From: CAWKOH01 sp963851245
Lineage (GTDB): Bacteria > Actinomycetota > Acidimicrobiia > Acidimicrobiales > Palsa-688
Direction: 5' to 3'
DNA: 64,000 nucleotides
NCBI GenBank assembly: GCA_963851245.1
Contig: CAWKOH010000009.1
Span: 62,001 to 126,000, forward strand
Translations under genes and position numbers: made by a program
Shown: positions 7,748 to 16,658 of the stretch, one piece after another
Layout of the letters: each line of letters begins with the position of its first letter
Position numbering within the stretch: the first letter of the stretch is position 1
The notes under the pieces: generated by a model
Database searches by the model: none
The model's input: only the letters and a program-made list of their open reading frames with translations
What the model was told of the DNA's origin: nothing

Positions 7748-8706
7748 GTGGGAGCCTGCCGGGACGATGTTACGGGGGGACACGTCTTGACAGATCAGTC
7801 CGATTCGCTGACCGAGAGCCGCCTTCTGGCCAGGTCGTTGCCGGGCCGTTGGGCGGGGTTCGGGTCGTTGATCTGTCCGACACTTTCATGGGCCCATAGG
7901 CAAGCCTTCTTCTGGCCCAGATGGGGGCGGAGGTCATCAAAGTCGAGCTTCCCGCTGGCAACATCACACGGCTTATCTGTGACGTGACGGGAACCGGCTC
8001 AGGTCCAGTGTTTCTCAACGTCAATCGTGGCAAGAAGAGCGTCGTCTTGGACCTGCGCCACAATGACGACTACGACGTCTTCACTGGCCTGGTATCTGCC
8101 TGACGTCTTCCTGCACAACCGCCGGCCTGCGGCGGCGCGCCGGCTCGGCATCGACTACGCCACCCTCGAAAGACTGAACCGGCGGTTGGTGTACTGCGCG
8201 TCGGTCGGATACGCCTCGGAGGAGCCATATGCCGATCGGCCTGCTTGCGACGATGCCATACAGGCCGCCTGCGGTTTGGCGTCGGTCCAATCGCGGGCGG
8301 GTGATCCCGCCTACGTCCGCAGCGTCGTAGCCGACAAGCTGACCGGCGCCCTCGTCTTGGGGGCCGTCCTGGCCGCCCGGTATGAGAGGGAGCGTTCAAG
8401 GCTCGGCCAGGAGATCGAGGTTCCTGTGTACGAATCGATGGTCTCTTTCTTGCTGCTGGAACAACAAGGTGGCCTGGTGTACGACCCGCCCCAGGGGCCG
8501 AGCGGATACAGCCGCAGCAGTTCCCCGTATCGGCGGAGCAGGCTCTGGCGATCGGGCTGTTCCAAACCGATGACCACCCGCTGGTGGGTCGGGTCAAGAC
8601 CGCTCGCTTACCGGTCCGTTTCTCCCGCACGCCGGTCGAGCCCGTCACCCGCGCTCCCCTGCTGGGCGAGCACACCGAAGAGGTCTTGGGCCACCCTCGC
8701 ATGTGA
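7748..8706 (+). pseudogene. Decayed CaiB/BaiF family III CoA-transferase
   Basis: Pieces of a family III CoA-transferase lie in order but in several frames: GGVRVVDLSDTFMGP, then an in-frame TAG (7897-7899) where the family has Tyr, then ASLLLAQMGAEVIKVE; a frameshift near 8101; DVFLHNRRPAAARRLGIDY through VPVYESMVSFLLLE and YDPPQGPSGY; then an abrupt jump near 8545 to AIGLFQTDDHPLVGRV and LLGEHTEEVL at the C-terminus. Another shift near 7843 separates the N-terminal residues. About a hundred middle residues are missing compared with the usual 400. The gene cannot make a working transferase. It converges on the Baeyer-Villiger gene. Confidence 0.8.
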
Positions 8707-8728
8707 GGGTGACCGCCCCGTTTGTAGC

Positions 8729-10660
8729 TCAGGACTGCCGGGGTGTGAGCCGGTAGTGGCTTGGATCAGGCTGGCGCAGCGCGGTCCAGTAGTCGACCAT
8801 CCGCCACGGGCAGGCGACCACCGCTCGACCGGCCCCGTTGCGGTAGTAGCCGTGGGCGCTGCCCCCGTGCTTCCAGACCGTGCGGTCTATTTCGACATCG
8901 ACTCGGGCGTTGTAGGCGTCGGTCGCGTTGGCGGTGGGTTCCATGGCGGCGGCATCGTGTTCGACCAGAAGCTGGAGGCACTCGACGATGTAGTGGACCT
9001 GCTCCTCGCTGGCGAGGTTGTGACCCCCGCCGTGATTGGGGGCGCTGTTGGGCCCGGCGGTGGTGAAGAAATTCGGGAATCCCGATATGGTCACCCCGAG
9101 GTAGGCGCGGGGATCGAGCCCGGACTGCCAGGCGTCATTCAGCTGAAGGCCGCCCCGCCCCGTGATGTCGATCGCAGAGAGGAAGTCCAGAGTGAAACCG
9201 GTCGCATACACCACCACGTCGCAGTCCACATCGACTCCGCCCGACACCGTCACGCCTTCGGCCCGGAAACCCTCGATGGTCCCGGTGAGAAGTTCGACGT
9301 TGTCTCGCTTCAGGGCGTCGAAGTAACCGGGGTCCTTCACTATGCGCTTGGCGAACGGCGGAAAGTCGGGGGTCAATTTGTCCTTCAGGTCCGGTCGGTC
9401 GGCCAGCTTGCGATCGAGGTAGGCGAGGCAGGTCTGCATGAGGGCGTCGTTGGCGGGTGACGACGAGATATGTGTTTTCTGCCATTCGGGGTCGATTCGC
9501 GGGATGTCGTAAAGGTTGTCCGACGCGTACCAGTAGGTCTTGAGCCGGAACCACTGCTGGTAGAAGGGGACGTTGGACATGGCCCAGCGCACCCCCATCG
9601 GCACCATCTCCAGAACATCCTTGGCCGGGCTGATCCAATGCGGCTGGCGCTGTATGACCGTGAGATATTCGACTTCTTCGGCCACGGCGGCGGCGATTTG
9701 CACGGCGGTGCACCCGGTGCCGAGCATCACTATGCGTTTGCCCGTCAAGTCGACCTGGTGGTCCCAGCCGGCCGAGTGCATGACCACCCCGCTGAAGTGA
9801 TCCCGTCCGGCGATGTCGGGGACCGATGGCCGGTTCAGGAAGCCGACCGCAGTGATGACCGCATTGGCTCGATGCTCTTGCCGCTGACCGCCCGACTCTG
9901 TGGTGACGACCCATTCAGAGCTGTCACTGTCCCAAACGCAGCTGATTACCGAGGTGTCGAAGCGTATGTGCTCGTTGACGCCGTATTTGGCTGCCACTCG
10001 GTTCAGGTACTCGAAGTATTCCGGCCCGAAGGGGTAGTAGTGGCTCCACTCGGGGTTCAACTCGAAGGAGAACGAGTAGTAGTGGCTGGGGGTGTCGACC
10101 GCCGCCCCGGGATAGGTATTTACTGACCAGGTGCCGCCCGGCTCGTGACGTTGCTCAAAGATGGTGTACCCGAAGCCGGCTTCGCCGAGCTTGACGCCGG
10201 CGTTGATGCCCACCATCCCGGCGCCGATCACGATCACCTGGAAGTCCTTAGGCGGCCGACGGGTGACCGGTACATGCCGTCGGCCCGGTTCGAACCCGGC
10301 TTGTTCGAGGAGTAGAGGAACGAACTCTTCGCCCACCGGTTCGCCCACCGCGAACCCGGCCATCTTTCGGAAGAGCTCCCCGAGCCGCTCTGGGACCGGC
10401 GCCGCGAAACCGTCGGCCAGGCAGGTGGCCAGCCGACTCCTGATCTCTCTGGCTGCGTTCGGGTCGACCTGGTGAGACTTGTGAGCAGTCCGGAAGGTGA
10501 GGGGTTCGAAGTCGCCCCTGTAGGTGTCCAGCAGCCCCGGATCGCCCGTGATGTCGATGAGGCAGTTGACCAGGATCGCCGGATCGGCCGCTTCGAGCAG
10601 CTCTAGTTGCTCGTCGCGGTCGGGGTCGGCCGGATCCGCGACAATGGGAGCGATTGTCAT
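8729..10660 (-). CDS. Baeyer-Villiger flavin monooxygenase, 4-hydroxyacetophenone monooxygenase type (643 aa)
   Basis: A class B flavoprotein monooxygenase that would insert oxygen next to a ketone, using FAD and NADPH. The N-terminal extension of about 135 residues resembles that of 4-hydroxyacetophenone monooxygenase (about 640 aa). Then come the FAD site VIGAGMVG, the family fingerprint FSGVVMHSAGWD (F-x-G-x3-H-x3-W-D) and the NADPH site GTGCTAVQ. ATG 10660 is preceded by GGAAGGAGATAAGG. The upstream gene is a broken alpha/beta hydrolase whose stop overlaps this start; ketone-to-ester-to-acid is the classic partnership, but the hydrolase half is dead here. The ketone substrate is unknown. 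Confidence 0.9.
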   Translation of the reverse strand: MTIAPIVADPADPDRDEQLELLEAADPAILVNCLIDITGDPGLLDTYRGDFEPLTFRTAHKSHQVDPNAAREIRSRLATCLADGFAAPVPERLGELFRKMAGFAVGEPVGEEFVPLLLEQAGFEPGRRHVPVTRRPPKDFQVIVIGAGMVGINAGVKLGEAGFGYTIFEQRHEPGGTWSVNTYPGAAVDTPSHYYSFSFELNPEWSHYYPFGPEYFEYLNRVAAKYGVNEHIRFDTSVISCVWDSDSSEWVVTTESGGQRQEHRANAVITAVGFLNRPSVPDIAGRDHFSGVVMHSAGWDHQVDLTGKRIVMLGTGCTAVQIAAAVAEEVEYLTVIQRQPHWISPAKDVLEMVPMGVRWAMSNVPFYQQWFRLKTYWYASDNLYDIPRIDPEWQKTHISSSPANDALMQTCLAYLDRKLADRPDLKDKLTPDFPPFAKRIVKDPGYFDALKRDNVELLTGTIEGFRAEGVTVSGGVDVDCDVVVYATGFTLDFLSAIDITGRGGLQLNDAWQSGLDPRAYLGVTISGFPNFFTTAGPNSAPNHGGGHNLASEEQVHYIVECLQLLVEHDAAAMEPTANATDAYNARVDVEIDRTVWKHGGSAHGYYRNGAGRAVVACPWRMVDYWTALRQPDPSHYRLTPRQS

Positions 10661-11039
10661 AGCCTTATCTCCTTCCGGCGGATTCTCTTAGCTGCTCTTG
10701 GCTGCGGAGCCTGGTCATCGCTTGGGTTCAACTCGAACTTGGCCTTCATCAGGGCCGCCACCTCCGTCATGGGCACCCTGGCCCGTCGCAGCAGGTGAGC
10801 CTGCGAGAAGAATCCGTGATAGACGCCGGGGTAGCGCAGCAGGGCGGTCTGAACGCCCGCGCCCCGGAGCCGCATACCGTAGTTCTCGCACCCGTACCAT
10901 CGGTGGTCCGGGCGGGCGGGGGGTGTTCTCCATCAGTTTCCGGGCTCCGTCGAAGCCCAGCTCGCAGGGACGGCGACCGCGCTGCTGCCATTTTGTCCAG
11001 GACCGCAAGCGCGTCAGGGTAGAACCTAGCCCCAGTCAT
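10657..11039 (-). pseudogene. Remnant of an alpha/beta hydrolase (HSL/esterase type), middle deleted
   Basis: Starting at ATG 11039, the N-terminal cap segment FYPDALAVLDKMAAA continues in a second frame as ELGFDGARKLMENTPRPPGPP. It then joins, in a third frame, to the C-terminal end with YPGVYHGFF (the catalytic-His region) and MTEVAALMKAKFEL. The oxyanion HGGG and GDSAGG nucleophile region, normally about 200 residues, is absent. This looks like a deletion between the two ends of a typical 310-residue esterase. It is the upstream neighbour of the Baeyer-Villiger gene and overlaps its start. Confidence 0.7.
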
Positions 11040-11055
11040 TCCAGGAGTCTAAGGT

Positions 11056-11089
11056 CAGAATAACGGTATGTCAAGATGACGTTATCCTG
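11056..11089. promoter_or_regulatory. Paired ATAACG half-sites, candidate TetR operator
   Basis: CAGAATAACG (11056-11065) and CGTTATCCTG (11080-11089) form an inverted repeat matching at nine of ten positions, spaced by 14 bases. The first half continues as GTAT, giving a 14-base stretch nearly identical to the site at 14735. It lies just upstream of the hydrolase/Baeyer-Villiger operon and downstream of the TetR gene at 11134. Confidence 0.55.
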
Positions 11090-11133
11090 AAGTACAGGAG
11101 CAGTCCGAGCGTCCGCCTTTCGCTGCGGAGGTG

Positions 11134-11733
11134 TTAGCGCACCGATTCGACGAATAGTTCCAGCAGCCGCGAGATCTGATTGGGGTCGCCGGGTTCGATA
11201 CCGATGGTCTCCAGGACCCCGTATCCGAACTCGGCCGCCCACAGCAGAGAAATCAGATCATAGGGATCGATTGATTGGTCGATCTCGCCCCGGGCCTGAC
11301 ACGTCCGGTAGAAGTCCAGGATCTGGGCCATGGCCTGCCCTCGCCAGTCGGCCATGGCCTCACGAGCTCCGGTGTCTCGGCGGGCGGCGGAGGCGAACTC
11401 GACCACCAGGGCCCGCACCCGGGCCCGCTGGGAGAAGGAGGCCGCCAGTGCCTGAATATAGCCGGCCAGGGTCCCACCCGCCTGTGGTGCGGGGGTGTCT
11501 CGGTCGAATCTCCACTGGACCACCGCGCTCAAGACGCCGGCCTTGTCCCTGAATGTCTTGTACACGAAATGAACAGTGACTCCGGCCTCGCGGGCCAAAT
11601 CCCGCACCGTTGTGGCCGCGTAGCCGGGGTGCAAGAAACGCTGGGAGGCCACTTCTAAGAAGCGCTCGATCGAACTTCCGTCGGTCTGGTCCGCCGCGGA
11701 CCGTGTGTCTTCGTCCGAGGACGGTTCCCCCAT
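11134..11733 (-). CDS. TetR family regulator (199 aa)
   Basis: The N-terminal helix-turn-helix has the TetR pattern FLHPGYAATTVRDLAREAGVT followed by FVYKTFRDKAGVLSAVV. The C-terminal ligand domain is helical and unassigned. It is divergent from a second TetR gene (11782), and the two share a 48-base intergenic region containing an inverted repeat. It is a likely repressor of the surrounding catabolic operons, which carry ATAACG operators. Confidence 0.85.
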   Translation of the reverse strand: MGEPSSDEDTRSAADQTDGSSIERFLEVASQRFLHPGYAATTVRDLAREAGVTVHFVYKTFRDKAGVLSAVVQWRFDRDTPAPQAGGTLAGYIQALAASFSQRARVRALVVEFASAARRDTGAREAMADWRGQAMAQILDFYRTCQARGEIDQSIDPYDLISLLWAAEFGYGVLETIGIEPGDPNQISRLLELFVESVR

Positions 11734-11753
11734 GACTCCAATCTATAGAGAGT
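11734..11753. promoter_or_regulatory. Inverted repeat between the two divergent TetR genes
   Basis: GACTC (11734-11738) and GAGTC (11749-11753) flank a central TCTATAGA in the short region between the divergent TetR genes. Autoregulation from this site is plausible. The sequence differs from the ATAACG elements, so the two regulators may have different targets. Confidence 0.35.
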
Positions 11754-11781
11754 CCTTCGTTGGCGGCGTGTACAGTGGGCT

Positions 11782-12441
11782 GTGCCCGCTCAGCGGCAAC
11801 CGAAGGTGGCGCCTCAGAACACCAGTGAACTTCTGCTCCAACTGGGAGCTGAGTTGTTTGCCGAGCGTGGCTACGCCGGCGTGTCCATGAGGCAGCTGGC
11901 CGACCGCCTGGGGCTCACCACCGGTGCCATCTACGCCAACTTCCGCAATAAAGCCGACCTCATGCTGGCCATCATCAACGACCGTCTGCATCGCGAGCTC
12001 GAGGACTTCGGCATAAGGCGTCTGCCCGAATACGTCGGTGCGGTCGTGGCTACAGAACCGCAACGAGTCGAAAGCCGCGCCCTGTTCCTCGAGGCCGCTG
12101 CGGCTAGTCGTACCGATCCGACCCTGAGGGAAAGGCTGGGTACTTCTCATCGAGAGCGCCTGGATTCGTGGACCCGAGATTACGAAGATTGGCAGGTGTC
12201 CGCCCACGTTGACCCCGCGCTCGATATGGGTGCCCTCTTGAAGATGCTGTGGGCCATAGAGCTGGGGACCGGAGTCCTGGAGGCGCTCCAAGTGGAACGA
12301 CCCACCCGGGTAGGGCGTCGAAGGCCGTCACTGTTGGGCCGGGACCGATCGCAGATCATCGTTCGCTTTCTGAGTTCTCTGGAGAACACCGCTTCGGCAT
12401 CAACCAGACGGCCGACGGCCCGCAAGCAAGCGAAATCCTGA
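11782..12441 (+). CDS. TetR family regulator (219 aa)
   Basis: The TetR DNA-binding domain is clear: LFAERGYAGVSMRQLADRLG, then TTGAIYANFRNKADLM. The C-terminal half is helical, ending in a basic tail. GTG start. It is divergent from the TetR gene at 11733, and its 3' end overlaps the CocE remnant by 42 bases on the opposite strand. The effector is unknown. Confidence 0.85.
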   Translation: MPAQRQPKVAPQNTSELLLQLGAELFAERGYAGVSMRQLADRLGLTTGAIYANFRNKADLMLAIINDRLHRELEDFGIRRLPEYVGAVVATEPQRVESRALFLEAAAASRTDPTLRERLGTSHRERLDSWTRDYEDWQVSAHVDPALDMGALLKMLWAIELGTGVLEALQVERPTRVGRRRPSLLGRDRSQIIVRFLSSLENTASASTRRPTARKQAKS

Positions 12442-13242
12442 TCCAGCCCCGGTCGCATCGGCCTCCTGGGTCTTTCCTGGGGTGACCGGGAGCAGGATGC
12501 TCGAGGGGTGCTCCGAATCGTGATGAAGAGTTTGCGTGGCCACCTGCAGCTCTGCGCCGTAACCGAGACGGGATCCCGTGTTCAAGTTGCGCTCCCAGCG
12601 GGGGAAATCACTGGAGGTGACATGCACTCTAAGACGATGGTCGACCCGCATCAGGTGACTCACGTTCCACATGTCGACCTCTAGCCTGTACACCCGGCCC
12701 GGCTCGAGCTGATCCGGCGAGGTGTACGAACGGTGGAATCGGCCCCGGACAATGGTCTCTACAAGGTTCTGGCAGTAGCCGTCGGGGTGGACGTCGGACA
12801 GCCAGACCACGAAGTCGGTGTCGACCGCAGAGGTCGACACGAACAGTTCGGCGGTGACCGGGCCGGTAATCTCCAGATCCTGCTCTAGCCCGATTGTTCC
12901 CACCGGGCCGGCGGCGCCGTCGAGTTCGGCTGCCCACTCGACCGTGTCGTAGCCGTCGAGCCCCTCGTATATCAACGGGTACCACTCGCCTTCGGAGCCG
13001 AATCGGCCCCGGGTGTCCTGCACTATCACCAGATATCCGTGGGAGGCGAAGAAGTGAGCCTCGTTGAAATCGGCCGCCAGATCGTTCAGCCGCTTGCCGT
13101 AGGGCGTGCGCCGTACCAGGACCGGCCAGGAGCCGCCACCGTCGGGCCTATAGACGTCTGCGACCAGGTTGGTACCGTCCCGGGTCTGCATCGAAACGTC
13201 GTCGACGCGCTGGACCTGATGCGGTCCACGATGGGACTCCAC
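12400..13242 (-). pseudogene. CocE/NonD-type hydrolase lacking its catalytic core (280 aa)
   Basis: The frame is open but the protein is far shorter than the usual 550-600 residues. The N-terminal part matches the CocE/X-Pro dipeptidyl peptidase fold (RRTPYGKR, VQDTRGRFGSEGEWY, DTVEWAAEL, then VGTIG). At that point the nucleophile motif G-x-S-Y-x-G should follow; instead the sequence jumps to LEQDLEITGPV, the start of the C-terminal jelly-roll domain (DTDFVVWLSDVHPDG, SSDFPRWERNLNTG). Ser, Asp and His of the triad are all gone, so it is probably inactive. It lies downstream of the truncated amidohydrolase with two bases between them. Confidence 0.75.
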
Positions 13243-13245
13243 CGC

Positions 13246-13593
13246 TCAGCCGCCGAGGGCAGCGGGATCGGCCGGGGTGAAGCGGAACAGCCGCTCGGCG
13301 TTCCCTCGCAAAACCTTGTACTGCTGGGGCGATGTCAGCTCGGCGACACGCTCGCGCATCAGCTTGATGGAATCGGGCCAAGTGGTGTCGCTGTGCGGGT
13401 ACTCCACCTCGACCATGACGTTGAGGGCGCTCCCGGTTACCCCCCGGGTGTCTTCGTCGACCGACACCTCCCTGCCGTCCTCGCGCACCACGTGGGGGGC
13501 CGCGACCCGGTACCTGGAAGGAGCCCTGTCGATCCACACATTCGGGGACTCGATCATGTGGTCGTCCACGGAGATCAGCCAATGGACCGTCAT
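13246..13593 (-). pseudogene. Amidohydrolase reduced to its two ends (115 aa)
   Basis: Residues 1-45 match the N-terminus of amidohydrolase-2 enzymes (LISVDDHMIESPNVW, the D-x-H metal motif) and residues 58-110 match the C-terminus (NVMVEVEYPHSDTTWPDS, GNAERLFRF). About 260 residues of the barrel are missing, in frame. ATG 13593 has a good AGGGGGAG site. It lies downstream of the LLM oxidoreductase (17 bases) and upstream of the CocE remnant, all on the minus strand. Confidence 0.75.
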
Positions 13594-13610
13594 AGCGATA
13601 CTCCCCCTCT

Positions 13611-14525
13611 CTAGGCGTTGGAGACAACCTCGTCGGCGAATCGCTTGACCCAGTCGACGAAGTCCTCCTTGGTTCCCTTGAGGCCGGCAGTGCTCGGACC
13701 AGCTGAATAGGTCGTGACGCCAAGGTCGACGCTGCGGCGGACCGCATCCAGGGTCGGGCCCATCCCGGCCACTATGTCGAACGGTAGCCCGTCGCGGCCG
13801 GCTTCGTGCCGGTGGCGGTCTATGACCTTGACGTGTTCCCCTAGTTCGGCGAAGTCGTCGTCGTTGATGCCTGGGTTGGATTCTCCTGAGTAGAGCGAAG
13901 CGCGAATCTGGGCATGGTGGATCCACCCATCACCGAGCCGGCCCGCTCGGCGCAGGGCCCCGGGAGAGGTGCCGCCCACGACGATGGGGATGCCCTGCGG
14001 CTTGTTGACGGGTTTGGGCAGGAACTTGACCGGGGGGATGTCGTAGAACCGGCCGTGGAACTCGATGGTCTCCTCGCTCCACAGCTTGCGCATGATCTCG
14101 ATCATCTCGTCGGTACGCGGACCACGGTTGTGGAAGTCCTCGCCGACGATTTCGAACTCGTCGGGAAGCCAGCCCACTCCGATGCCGGCGATCACTCGTC
14201 CCCCCGACAAACGATCCAGCGTGATGATCGACCGAGCCACCGAGATCGGGTGCCGGAGCGGCAGGATGAAGACGCCGGTCGCCAGCTTGATGTTCGTCGT
14301 GCGGGTGGCCACCCCACCCAGCACGACCCACGGATCGAACGCGGGCGTGTCTGAGTGCATCGGCGGATACCCGTCCGGCGTGTACGAATAGTTGGGGGTC
14401 ATCTCGACCGGGAAGATCAGGTGCTCGGGCATCCAGATCGAGTCGAAGCCATTGGCCTCGGCGGCCTCCGCCACCTCTGGGTAGTGCCGGGCGCCCAAAC
14501 CGGACATCGACATGGCGAACTTCAT
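13611..14525 (-). CDS. LLM-class F420-dependent oxidoreductase (304 aa)
   Basis: A luciferase-like TIM-barrel flavin/F420 oxidoreductase. Segments include GFDSIWMPEHL, the LATGVFILPLRHP strand-turn, LDRLSGGRVIAGIGVGWLPDEFE and PIVVGGTSPGALRRAGRLGDGW. Enzymes of this group in actinobacteria usually use reduced F420 to reduce or oxidise small organic substrates. I prefer ATG 14525, which has GGAGG six bases upstream, over the GTG one codon earlier. It heads an operon with the two truncated hydrolases, and an operator-like site lies about 210 bases upstream. Confidence 0.85.
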   Translation of the reverse strand: MKFAMSMSGLGARHYPEVAEAAEANGFDSIWMPEHLIFPVEMTPNYSYTPDGYPPMHSDTPAFDPWVVLGGVATRTTNIKLATGVFILPLRHPISVARSIITLDRLSGGRVIAGIGVGWLPDEFEIVGEDFHNRGPRTDEMIEIMRKLWSEETIEFHGRFYDIPPVKFLPKPVNKPQGIPIVVGGTSPGALRRAGRLGDGWIHHAQIRASLYSGESNPGINDDDFAELGEHVKVIDRHRHEAGRDGLPFDIVAGMGPTLDAVRRSVDLGVTTYSAGPSTAGLKGTKEDFVDWVKRFADEVVSNA

Positions 14526-14579
14526 CACACACCTCCGTCAGTGGTTGGCCTCTGCGACGCCGCTGCGGCTTCGCCGAAC

Positions 14580-15124
14580 TCAGCTGTCCTCGACAACACC
14601 GAGGAGCTGGGCGACCAAGCCTGGTTGTGGCGAGGGAATGGGTTCGTCCCCCGGAATACGGACATTGGAACCTCGTCGCGACAGTCCAAAGGCTGGAAAC
14701 GTGGCGCAACGGCTGCCACGTCCCAGAACCTCCGCAGAATAACAGTATTCTGCCCGGGAAGTATAGCGGGCAGCCGGCCAGCTAGCGGCCAACTGGGCAA
14801 CGATCGCCAGTCCCGGCCTGCTCCCTCTTCGCTTGGCTGCTCTGTTTGTGTTGGCAGGTCCGGAGACTCGTCGCTGACCGGGATGCAAAGATCACTGTCG
14901 GTCACACTGACCGAGACGGTGAAGTCGGAGCCTGCGTGCAAAACCGAGTTGGTGGCCAGTTCGGTCACCACCAACTTGGCATCGTCTATCCCCTCTGCCA
15001 CGCCTGCCTGATCCGGGGTTTCAACTACGAAACGTCGGGCCGCCCCCGCTGCGTCGATACTGGCCTCAAAAGATCGAGATACCTCAAGATGGGTCAAGGG
15101 GCGCCGCTGCTTCTTCAACGGCAT
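14580..15124 (-). pseudogene. Frameshifted RsbW/SpoIIAB-like ATPase
   Basis: From ATG 15124 one frame gives a GHKL-type anti-sigma-factor ATPase N-half with the N-box ELATNSVLHAGS and a weakened G1 region (PVSDESPDL). The G2-like segment RPGLAIVAQLAASW appears only in a second frame, so there is a shift near 14825. The C-terminal end then loses resemblance to the family. It is probably a dead copy of a serine/threonine kinase-type regulator, and the 14735 operator lies within its tail. Confidence 0.6.
14735..14752. promoter_or_regulatory. CAGAATA-ACAG-TATTCTG inverted repeat, candidate operator
   Basis: Seven-base perfect arms around four bases. The left part CAGAATAACAGTAT differs from the 11056-11069 element at one position only. 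It lies upstream of the LLM gene, inside the degenerate ATPase remnant, consistent with a shared regulator for the three minus-strand operons of the locus. Confidence 0.5.
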
Positions 15125-15260
15125 ACCAGGACACTACCCACATAGATGCTCCTACCCCCAGGATCACATCCGCCTCCGGAGAGTTCCCACGCTGCGAGGC
15201 TGGAGTCTCAGCAGAGATGGCATGATCTTCGACGATGCTATTGACAGGAGGCCATTGCGG

Positions 15261-16229
15261 ATGACCGACCTAGAGCCGCGTGTACGTCCGCCGGCGCCGA
15301 GCAGTGTAAGCCAGCAAGCAGCGCAGTACCTGGATGCTCCATCAGAGTTCGCCGGCGACCCCGCTCCGACCGATCCACACGACAACTTGACGTGGGAGAG
15401 ATACATCATGGGTAGAGACGCCCTGCTGGCGGGCGTGATGGGAAGCCGTCTGCCCCCCGACCTTCCCCTCACCGAGTCGTCGTTTCAGATCGATGGTGTG
15501 ACGACTTATCGCTTCCGGCCTAACCATGTCGAAGACGGTCCTGAGACGCCGATCTACCTGGATATCCACGGTGGCGGTCTTGTTCTCGGAGGCGGGGACG
15601 TGTGTCGCCTCATGGGCCGGGGCGGCTCCGTGATCCGGCCCATGATCACCTGGTCGCTGGACTACCGCATGCCGCCAAGGCACCCTTACCCAGCTGCTCT
15701 GGACGACTGCCTGGCCGTCTACAGACACCTGCTGGCCGAGCGACAACCGCACGATATTTTCGTCGGAGGCGCGTCAGCGGGGGGGAACCTGGCCCCGGCG
15801 CTCCTGCTGAGAGCCAAAGATGAGGGTCTTCCCATGCCGGCGGGGTTGGTGTTGCTGACCCCCGAGGTGGACCTGACCGAGTCAGGGGACACCTTCCGCA
15901 CTCTCAATGGCATCGACAATGTGCTACAGCCCCTGGCCAGTACGAACCTCCTCTACGCCAACGGCGCCGACCTAACCGACCCGTACCTGTCCCCGCTCTT
16001 TGGTGACCTATCCGGGTTCCCGCCCACCTTCTTACAGAGCGGCACCCGAGACCTGTTCCTCTCAAACACCGTTCGGATGCACCGAAGGCTTCTATCCGCA
16101 GGCGTTGAAGCAGAGCTACATGTGTTCGAGGCCATGCCGCACGGCGGCTTCGGCGGTGGCACACCCGAGGACATGGACCTTATGCAATCGGTCTTGCGGT
16201 TCCTGGACAACCACCGGCGGTCAAGCTGA
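15261..16229 (+). CDS. Alpha/beta hydrolase fold-3 (HSL-like) esterase (322 aa)
   Basis: An intact hormone-sensitive-lipase-type esterase: oxyanion motif DIHGGGLVLGGG, nucleophile elbow GGASAGGN, the SGTRDLF acid region and catalytic His in AMPHGGFGG. It hydrolyses short acyl esters. I place the start at ATG 15261, preceded by AGGAGG, rather than the open-frame ATG at 15222. It stands alone on the plus strand and may have taken over from the broken esterase at 10657-11039 (inference). Confidence 0.85.
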   Translation: MTDLEPRVRPPAPSSVSQQAAQYLDAPSEFAGDPAPTDPHDNLTWERYIMGRDALLAGVMGSRLPPDLPLTESSFQIDGVTTYRFRPNHVEDGPETPIYLDIHGGGLVLGGGDVCRLMGRGGSVIRPMITWSLDYRMPPRHPYPAALDDCLAVYRHLLAERQPHDIFVGGASAGGNLAPALLLRAKDEGLPMPAGLVLLTPEVDLTESGDTFRTLNGIDNVLQPLASTNLLYANGADLTDPYLSPLFGDLSGFPPTFLQSGTRDLFLSNTVRMHRRLLSAGVEAELHVFEAMPHGGFGGGTPEDMDLMQSVLRFLDNHRRSS

Positions 16230-16375
16230 AAAGGACCTACAGTCTGTCTCATCCGCGCTGACCTCGCGCCGGCCGAAATCAGGCGTGGATGCCGAACAGA
16301 TGGAGGGGAAGCTCGCTAACTCCCGATGGAGATGCCTGACTAGTCGGAGGATTAAGAGCCCGGGTGGCCAGGTCG

Positions 16376-16489
16376 GTCCACCATCCCCACGTTGGATGGT
16401 ACAAGGTGCGCGACGGCAAGATCACCGCAGTGCGGGCCCTGTTCGATCCACGCCCGTTGGTGCCTTGGGGCGCCGGCCAGACGCCGTGA
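16376..16489 (+). pseudogene. C-terminal remnant of an NTF2/SnoaL-like gene
   Basis: One frame reads GWYKVRDGKITAVRALFDPR and ends at TGA 16489. This is the C-terminal strand pair typical of SnoaL-like proteins (W-Y-x-V-x-D-G-K-I). Nothing upstream in frame looks like the rest of the domain. The remaining sequence between 16230 and 16635 shows no supported gene. Confidence 0.4.
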
Positions 16490-16658
16490 CGACGGCGTCC
16501 GTCAGGAGGTCCGGCCCCATTGCGTTCCCCGGGTGGGGGAGGTAGCTGAGCGACATCCCCGCAATCCATCTGGGAAGGAGGCGATTGATTAATTGACCTG
16601 CTGTCACAAATCGGCCGGCTCCGGAGTCATATTGATGGAACAAAAAGGAGGAGAACCT

